The notes under the pieces were generated by a model. The model did no database searches and had not been told where the DNA came from. It was given only the letters and a program-made list of their open reading frames with translations. A stretch of DNA of 9,698 nt, from positions 1-9,698 of the forward strand of contig CAZDYQ010000107.1 of the NCBI GenBank assembly GCA_964509685.1, given 5' to 3'. This DNA is from JAMLIN01 sp964509685. Lineage in GTDB: Bacteria; Pseudomonadota; Gammaproteobacteria; Burkholderiales; Burkholderiaceae_E. Shown piece after piece: positions 5,795 through 9,698 of this stretch; position 1 is the first letter of the stretch, and the number at the start of each line of letters is the position of its first letter. The position numbers were made by a program, and so were the translations under genes.

Positions 5795-7063
5795 ATGCCG
5801 TGGTATGCCCATCGCGATGGCGAGCTGTTCGCCGAGGACGTCCGGCTCGCCAACATCGCCGAGCGCCACGGCACCCCGACCTTCGTGTACTCGGCCGGCG
5901 CGATCCGCGAGGCCTACCGCGAGTTCGCCGACGCCTGCGCCGGCCGGCGGGTGACGATCTGCTATGCGCTCAAGGCGAACTCCAATCTCGCCGTCATCGA
6001 CCTGCTCGCCCGTGAGGGCGCCGGCTTCGACATCGTGTCGCTCGGCGAGCTGCGCCGGGTGCAGGCCGTCGGCGGCGACCCGGCCCGCGTGGTGTTCTCG
6101 GGGGTCGGCAAGACCGCCCACGAGATGCAGGAGGCGCTGCGGGCGGGCGTGGGCTGCTTCAACGTCGAGTCGGAGCCCGAGCTCCGACGGCTTTCGGAGG
6201 TCGCGCAGGCCATGGGACGCCGCGCCCCGGTGTCCCTCCGGGTCAACCCGGACGTCGATCCGGGCACCCATCCCTACATCTCGACCGGACTGCGGCAGAA
6301 CAAGTTCGGGATCGCGCACGAGCTCGCGCTGGAGACCTACCGCCTCGCCGCCCGCCTGCCCGGCATCGAAGTGGTCGGGATCGACTGCCACATCGGTTCC
6401 CAGATCACCTCGATCGCGCCCTTCCTGGCGGCGGCCGACCGGGTGGCGGACCTGGTCGACGAGCTTCGGGCCGCGGGCATCGAGCTGCGGCACATCGACC
6501 TCGGCGGCGGCCTCGGCATCCGCTACCGCGACGAGGAACCGCCCTCCCGGCAGGCACTGGTGCAGGCCGTGCTGGGGCGGCTCGATGAGCGCCTCGGCGC
6601 CGGGCGCTACGAGGTCCTGTTCGAGTTCGGGCGCTCGCTCGTCGGCAACGCTGGGCTGCTGCTCACGCGGGTGGAATACCTCAAGCAGGCGAGCGAACGA
6701 CGCTTCGCGATCGTCGATGCCGCCATGAACGACCTGATCCGGCCGAGCCTCTACGACGCCTGGCACGGCGTCGTGCCCCTGCGGCCCCGCCAGGGCGACG
6801 CGCTCGCCTGGGACATCGTCGGCCCCGTCTGCGAGTCGGGCGACTGGCTCGCCCGCGACCGCGCGCTGTGCCTGGAGCCGGGCGACCTGCTCGCGATCGA
6901 ATCGGCCGGCGCCTACGCGATGGCGATGAGCTCGAACTACAACTCGCGCGGCCGAGCGGCCGAGGTCATGGTCGATGGCGACCGTGCCCGGCTCGTGCGC
7001 GAGCGGGAGTCGCTGGAGTCGCTGTTCGCCCTGGAGCGGACGCTGGACGGCCGGCGGCCCTGA
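5795..7063 (+). CDS. lysA: Diaminopimelate decarboxylase
   Basis: LysA is a cytoplasmic PLP enzyme that decarboxylates meso-2,6-diaminopimelate to L-lysine, the last step of lysine synthesis. The 422-residue fold-type III protein shows CYALKAN with the PLP lysine at K60, GFDIVSLGEL (77-86), FSGVGK (101-106), SLRVNPDVDPGTHPYISTG (147-165), KFGI (170-173), DCHIGSQ (197-203, H199), the phosphate-binding DLGGGLGI (235-242), GPVCESGD (343-350, with the catalytic Cys-Glu pair contributed across the dimer) and the Tyr in SAGAYAMAM (370-378). The PLP-phosphate motif usually written EPGR reads EFGR at 278-281. The open frame extends upstream, but homology begins at this ATG, which has GAGAGAG 8 nt ahead. 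It lies in the lptM-lysA pair, and the tail faces msrQ with a 4-nt gap. Confidence 0.97.
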   Translation: MPWYAHRDGELFAEDVRLANIAERHGTPTFVYSAGAIREAYREFADACAGRRVTICYALKANSNLAVIDLLAREGAGFDIVSLGELRRVQAVGGDPARVVFSGVGKTAHEMQEALRAGVGCFNVESEPELRRLSEVAQAMGRRAPVSLRVNPDVDPGTHPYISTGLRQNKFGIAHELALETYRLAARLPGIEVVGIDCHIGSQITSIAPFLAAADRVADLVDELRAAGIELRHIDLGGGLGIRYRDEEPPSRQALVQAVLGRLDERLGAGRYEVLFEFGRSLVGNAGLLLTRVEYLKQASERRFAIVDAAMNDLIRPSLYDAWHGVVPLRPRQGDALAWDIVGPVCESGDWLARDRALCLEPGDLLAIESAGAYAMAMSSNYNSRGRAAEVMVDGDRARLVRERESLESLFALERTLDGRRP

Positions 7064-7076
7064 ACCGTCAGGCCCG
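7055..7076. repeat. Hairpin formed by the facing stop codons of lysA and msrQ
   Basis: CCTGA (7059-7063) and TCAGG (7068-7072) are perfect complements around an ACCG loop. Across one C-C mismatch, CGG (7055-7057) pairs with CCG (7074-7076). Both stop codons sit inside the stem and the four intergenic bases are the loop. No T-run lies on either side, so termination by this element alone is unlikely. Confidence 0.4.
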
Positions 7077-7739
7077 GCGAGCGGCAACGATCCGGCGGAC
7101 GATTCGGACGGCCAGCAGGACCGCCACGATCGCGGCATAGACCGCGGGTTCGCCGATGTCGTTCTTGCCGGCCTTGTGCCACCAGAAGTGCAGCACCCCG
7201 AGCGGCACGAGCAGGTAGACCAGGCGATGCAGCCGCTGCCAGCGCGATCCCAGCCTGCGGATCGCGAACCGGTTCGAGGTGATCGCGAGCGGAACCATCA
7301 GCAACCAGGCCGCGAAGCCGGCGGTGATGAACGGTCGCTCGGCGATGTCGGCGGCAACGGCGCGCCAGTCGAACCACTGGTCCAGCCAGATGTACAGCAG
7401 GAAGTGCAGGCTGCCGTAGAAGAAGGCATAGAGCCCCAGCATGCGGCGCAGCCGCACGATCGCGGGGGGCGCGCCCAGCCACCTGGCGGGACTGACCGCG
7501 AGCGTGAGGCACAGGAACACGAGCGTCCAGGTCCCCAGCGAGCGGGTCACGAACTCGACGGGGTTGGCGCCCAGGCCGCCGGTCATGCCGAGCACCACCA
7601 GCCGGCACAGGGGAAGCAGCGAGGCGACGAAGACCGCGGCGCGCACCGGGCCGAGCCAGTCCTGCGACCGGCGGCGGGCCCCGTCGGCGCCGCCCGGCGC
7701 GGCGGGCTGTCCTGCGCGCGCCAGCCCGCGGGCGCGCAT
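7068..7739 (-). CDS. msrQ: MsrQ, heme-binding membrane subunit of the MsrPQ methionine sulfoxide reductase
   Basis: MsrQ is a polytopic b-type cytochrome of the ferric-reductase-like superfamily that passes electrons from the quinone pool (and reduced flavin) to periplasmic MsrP. In the 223-residue product about six hydrophobic helices are visible, roughly 34-51, 70-84, 101-119, 137-153, 172-187 and 199-215. Candidate heme ligands are H112 (GSLHFLLY), H171 (LHRLVY) and H184 (GVLHFWW). Family landmarks include GGLGANPVE (54-62), RRMLGL (98-103) and RRLGSRWQRLHRLVYL (161-176). The first about 25 residues are an Arg/Ala/Gly-rich extension not seen in E. coli MsrQ. The ATG overlaps the msrP stop by one base (TGATG) with no clear Shine-Dalgarno, pointing to coupled translation. 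No better in-frame start was found. Confidence 0.94.
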   Translation of the reverse strand: MRARGLARAGQPAAPGGADGARRRSQDWLGPVRAAVFVASLLPLCRLVVLGMTGGLGANPVEFVTRSLGTWTLVFLCLTLAVSPARWLGAPPAIVRLRRMLGLYAFFYGSLHFLLYIWLDQWFDWRAVAADIAERPFITAGFAAWLLMVPLAITSNRFAIRRLGSRWQRLHRLVYLLVPLGVLHFWWHKAGKNDIGEPAVYAAIVAVLLAVRIVRRIVAARRA

Positions 7740-8704
7740 CAGTAGTACCGGCGCAGGTCCATCCCGGCGTAGAGCGAGGCGACCTGGTCGGCATAGCCGT
7801 TGAACATCAGGGTCTTGCGCTTGCGGGTGAAGAACCCGTCCTCGCCGATGCGCCGCTCGGTGGCCTGGGACCAGCGGGGATGGGCCACCTCGGGATTGAC
7901 GTTCGAATAGAAGCCGTACTCGCGCGGGGCCGCCATGTGCCAGGAGGTCATCGGCTGCTTCTCGACGAAGCGGATCGCCACGATCGACTTGGCGCTCTTG
8001 AATCCGTACTTCCAGGGCACGACGATGCGCACCGGCGCGCCGTTCTGGTTGGGCAGCACCTCGCCGTAGAGCCCGAAGCAGAGCAGCGTCAGGGGATGCA
8101 TCGCCTCGTCCATCCGCAGGCCCTCGACGTAGGGCCAGGCGAGGATGGGCGCGCGGATGCCGGGCATGCGCTCATCGTCGGCGAGCGTCTCGTATTCGAT
8201 GTAGTGCGCGTTGCCGAGCGGCTCGACCCGGCGGATGAGCTCCGAGAGCGAATAGCCGACCCACGGAATCACCATGGACCAGCCCTCGACGCAGCGCATC
8301 CGGTAGACCCGCTCCTCGAGGGGGGCGAGCGCCAGCAGCTTCTCGATGTCGTAGACCCCGGGCTTCGCGACCGCGCCCTCGATCCGGACACTCCATGGCC
8401 GCGTCTGCAGGCGATGGGCATGGGCCGCCGGATCGCCCTTGCCCGTGCCGAACTCGTAGAAGTTGTTGTAGCCGGTGACGTCCTCGTAGGGCGTGCGCGG
8501 CTCGTCGATCGAGAGCGGGCTGGGGCGCGCATCGAGCGCGGGCCTCGCCGCCGGCCCGGCGCGGGCGGCCCGCGCCGGGCCGGCCACCGGCAGCAGCGCG
8601 GCCGCGGCCGCCGCCCGCACGATCTCGCGACGCCGCTCGAAGACCGCCCGCGGCGTGATCTCCGAGGGAAGGATGGGATGCTCGCCGGATTTCCTGATCA
8701 GCAT
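7739..8704 (-). CDS. msrP: MsrP, Tat-exported molybdopterin methionine sulfoxide reductase
   Basis: MsrP (YedY family) reduces methionine sulfoxide in oxidised periplasmic proteins, using a molybdopterin cofactor and electrons from MsrQ. The 321-residue precursor has a twin-arginine signal (FERRREIV, 22-29, then an Ala-rich core and ARA about 44-48). The sulfite-oxidase-like domain has GYNNFYEFG (78-86), DPWS-type TRPWSVRIEG (101-110), RMRCVEGWSMVIPW (135-148) with the Mo-ligating cysteine at C138, PYVEGLRMDEAMHPLTLL (191-208), NGAPVRIVVPWKYGFKS (221-237), ANVNP-like SNVNPEVAHPRWSQATER (267-284) and FNGYADQVASLY (301-312). It matches E. coli MsrP closely across its length. The ATG at 8704 has a strong GGAGG 6 nt upstream. 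The gene lies behind the cytochrome c4 terminator and no distinct promoter is evident, so it may depend on read-through or on an unrecognised promoter. Confidence 0.97.
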   Translation of the reverse strand: MLIRKSGEHPILPSEITPRAVFERRREIVRAAAAAALLPVAGPARAARAGPAARPALDARPSPLSIDEPRTPYEDVTGYNNFYEFGTGKGDPAAHAHRLQTRPWSVRIEGAVAKPGVYDIEKLLALAPLEERVYRMRCVEGWSMVIPWVGYSLSELIRRVEPLGNAHYIEYETLADDERMPGIRAPILAWPYVEGLRMDEAMHPLTLLCFGLYGEVLPNQNGAPVRIVVPWKYGFKSAKSIVAIRFVEKQPMTSWHMAAPREYGFYSNVNPEVAHPRWSQATERRIGEDGFFTRKRKTLMFNGYADQVASLYAGMDLRRYY

Positions 8705-8710
8705 CGTCGG

Positions 8711-8715
8711 CCTCC
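8711..8715 (-). promoter_or_regulatory. Shine-Dalgarno fixing the msrP start
   Basis: GGAGG on the minus strand lies 6 nt before the ATG at 8704. It is the strongest ribosome site in the window and supports that start. Confidence 0.75.
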
Positions 8716-8728
8716 ATGGGCTGCGCCC

Positions 8729-8754
8729 CCGGCGCCGGACAGGATCCGCGCCGG
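8729..8754 (-). repeat. Inverted repeat ahead of msrP
   Basis: CCGGCGC (8729-8735) and GCGCCGG (8748-8754) are perfect complements. Inside them GGA (8737-8739) pairs with TCC (8745-8747) past one bulged C, leaving a 5-nt loop. The element sits between the terminator T-rich tail and the msrP Shine-Dalgarno, 13 nt from the latter. No T-run follows on the minus strand. It may be a leader structure or an operator. Confidence 0.45.
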
Positions 8755-8786
8755 AAAAGACGAAGGGCGGTGATCGCTCACCGCCC
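8755..8786 (-). terminator. Intrinsic terminator of the cytochrome c4 gene
   Basis: GGGCGGTGA (8765-8773) and TCACCGCCC (8778-8786) form a perfect 9-bp stem with a 4-nt loop. On the minus strand it is followed by TTCGTCTTTTCC, a T-rich though interrupted tail. It starts 27 nt beyond the cytochrome c4 stop and points away from that gene. Confidence 0.8.
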
Positions 8787-8813
8787 CTACAGCTTACGCC
8801 GCTCGTGCCGGGA

Positions 8814-9509
8814 TCAGCGCAATCCGGCGATGTAGTCGGATACCGCCCGGATCTCGGCGTCGGACAGCCGCGCCGCGATCTCGGTCATCTGGACATTGTT
8901 GTTGCGCTCGCCCTGGCGGAACTTGGTCAGCTCGGCCGCGGTGTACTCGGCATACTGGCCGTGCAGCCGCGGATACTGCACCGGGATCCCCGCGCCGGTC
9001 GGCCCATGGCACGCGGCGCAGGCCGGCACACCCTTGGAGGCGATGCCGCCACGGTAGATCTGCCGGCCGAGCTCGACGAGGTCTTTCTGGGTGGCCGAGG
9101 CCGGCTTGAGCTTCTGCGCGGCGAAGTAGGCCGACACGTTGACGATGTCCTGCTCCGACAGGCCGGCCGCGAAGCCGGTCATCAGGGCGCTCGGGCGCGC
9201 CGGCTCGGCGCCCTCGACGGGCTTGAAGTCGCGCAGCTGCTTGGCGAGGTACTCGGGATGCTGGCCGGCGAGGCTCGGGTTGGCGGACGTGGGGCTGTTG
9301 CCGTCCGGGCCGTGGCAGGCCGCGCAGACGGTGCTGACGATTTTCTCGCCGGCGGCGAGGTCCGGCCTGGCGTTGTCCTGCGCCATCCCCACGGCAGGCA
9401 TCATCGAAGCGGCGACGCCCAGGGCCGCCGCGGCGAAGAACCGCGCGACGGGCGAAGTACTGGAAGACGCCTCGGTCTGCGTCGGAATGCTTTCTATGCT
9501 GTGGGACAT
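8814..9509 (-). CDS. Diheme cytochrome c4
   Basis: A periplasmic two-heme electron carrier of the cytochrome c4 family, which in proteobacteria feeds terminal oxidases. The 231-residue precursor has a Sec-type signal with a long n-region, a hydrophobic core (about 24-40) and a likely cleavage after GMA (A43). Two homologous domains follow, each with a CAACH heme site (62-66 and 164-168) and an axial methionine candidate (M110 in SALMTGF, M208 in NNNVQMTEIA). Repeated family elements are PSLAGQHPEYLAKQLRDF (78-95) and PRLHGQYAEYTAAELTKF (180-197), and the SDYIAGL end is typical. The frame is open to 9668, but the ATG at 9509 is preferred because it gives a proper signal peptide. The Shine-Dalgarno there is weak (GGA). 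An ATG at 9614 would put 35 extra residues before the signal. It is a single-gene unit closed by a terminator. Confidence 0.95.
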   Translation of the reverse strand: MSHSIESIPTQTEASSSTSPVARFFAAAALGVAASMMPAVGMAQDNARPDLAAGEKIVSTVCAACHGPDGNSPTSANPSLAGQHPEYLAKQLRDFKPVEGAEPARPSALMTGFAAGLSEQDIVNVSAYFAAQKLKPASATQKDLVELGRQIYRGGIASKGVPACAACHGPTGAGIPVQYPRLHGQYAEYTAAELTKFRQGERNNNVQMTEIAARLSDAEIRAVSDYIAGLR

Positions 9510-9545
9510 CGCCAATCCGGTTTGTTCTGGGTTCCACCGACGAAC

Positions 9546-9578
9546 GGGCCGGCAGGTCCGTGCCGTCGGCACCGGCCC
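9546..9578 (-). repeat. Inverted repeat in the cytochrome c4 leader
   Basis: GGGCCGG (9546-9552) and CCGGCCC (9572-9578) enclose 19 nt. A competing hairpin, GTGCC (9560-9564) with GGCAC (9568-9572), shares one base with the outer stem. Both would lie in a leader of roughly 125 nt, about 37 nt before the start codon. GC-rich DNA yields such repeats by chance, so this is tentative. Confidence 0.3.
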
Positions 9579-9609
9579 CCGTGCGGCTGCATCGGTTCGA
9601 ATTGCCTTG

Positions 9610-9632
9610 CGCATCGCCGGACACGCGATGCG
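9610..9632. repeat. 8-bp inverted repeat near the cytochrome c4 transcription start
   Basis: CGCATCGC (9610-9617) and GCGATGCG (9625-9632) are perfect complements with a 7-nt spacer. It lies just downstream, on the minus strand, of the candidate -10 element, so it would form the 5' end of the cytochrome c4 mRNA or serve as a protein-binding site. Function not known. Confidence 0.45.
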
Positions 9633-9642
9633 AAAGCACGCA

Positions 9643-9672
9643 ATTGTACAATATGGGGTTTGACGCATCCAA
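9643..9672 (-). promoter_or_regulatory. Candidate cytochrome c4 promoter centred on an AT-rich palindrome
   Basis: On the minus strand TTGGAT (9667-9672) and TACAAT (9643-9648, five of six matches to TATAAT) are 18 bp apart. The -10 lies in a perfect 10-bp palindrome, ATTGTACAAT (9643-9652), which also presents TACAAT on the plus strand (9647-9652), but without a plausible plus-strand -35. The predicted start, near 9636, gives a leader of about 127 nt. Confidence 0.4.
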
Positions 9673-9698
9673 GCCGTCGGGCCAGCCCGAGGGCAGGC
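9653..9698 (+). CDS. Possible 5' end of an unidentified plus-strand gene
   Basis: An ATG at 9653 opens a frame that continues without a stop for 15 codons to the window edge (MGFDASKPSGQPEGR). It has no clear Shine-Dalgarno, and the fragment is too short to identify. In many betaproteobacteria the GTPase gene engB/ysxC is divergent from cytochrome c4, so that is the first candidate to test. The residues seen do not themselves support it. The frame overlaps the proposed cytochrome c4 -35 element. Confidence 0.2.
   Translation, partial: MGFDASKPSGQPEGR

Noticed and set aside
5429..7138. Open frame of 569 codons on the minus strand opposite lysA
   Set aside because: Low-complexity antisense shadow. 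It spans the lptM, lysA and intergenic sequence and has no family features.
7880..8773. 297-codon plus-strand frame opposite msrP
   Set aside because: Antisense shadow of a gene with close full-length similarity to E. coli MsrP.
8794..9672. Alternative 292-codon minus-strand frame over cytochrome c4
   Set aside because: It lacks both CxxCH motifs and a signal peptide; the neighbouring frame carries the complete cytochrome c4.
1..9698. Mobile elements, CRISPR arrays, tRNA or rRNA genes
   Set aside because: No transposase or integrase motifs, no regularly spaced repeats and no tRNA- or rRNA-like sequence were seen. Nearly all bases are assigned to conserved housekeeping genes.

Overview
This is a GC-rich housekeeping window from a proteobacterium, most likely a betaproteobacterium. 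The call rests on gene families and gene order: a pilMNOP cluster divergent from a class A penicillin-binding protein gene, followed by lptM-lysA, with a diheme cytochrome c4 nearby. Codon third positions are strongly G/C, which opens long meaningless frames opposite the real genes.

Layout, left to right. Positions 1-2901 (minus strand) carry the inner-membrane alignment genes of a type IV pilus/type II-like machine, transcribed pilM-pilN-pilO-pilP. Their junctions are tightly coupled (4-nt overlap, 1-nt gap, 4-nt overlap), and pilP runs off the left edge about ten or so codons short of its end. Positions 2902-3179 form a divergent control region with an AT-rich block and candidate promoters in both directions. 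On the plus strand follow mrcA/ponA for PBP1a (3180-5534), a 56-residue LptM-type lipoprotein gene (5590-5760) and diaminopimelate decarboxylase lysA (5795-7063). lysA meets msrQ tail to tail with only 4 nt between their stop codons. msrQ and msrP (7068-8704, minus strand; msrP is read first) encode the periplasmic methionine sulfoxide reductase pair. Upstream of msrP, a strong terminator-like hairpin separates it from a cytochrome c4 gene (8814-9509, minus strand). The last about 190 bases hold the leader and promoter region of that gene and possibly the first codons of an unidentified plus-strand gene.

Functionally the window is about the cell envelope. PilMNOP align the pilus machine across the periplasm. 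PBP1a polymerises and cross-links peptidoglycan. LysA makes lysine from meso-diaminopimelate and so sits at the branch between peptidoglycan precursor and protein lysine. LptM belongs to the family that helps mature the LPS translocon. MsrPQ repairs oxidised periplasmic proteins using respiratory-chain electrons, and cytochrome c4 carries electrons in the periplasm.

I found no mobile element, CRISPR array, RNA gene or convincing undescribed system. The points worth a second look are small: a PilM nucleotide-site substitution, a near-leaderless lptM, a hairpin made from the two facing stop codons of lysA and msrQ, tandem hairpins before msrP, and a structured leader before the cytochrome gene.
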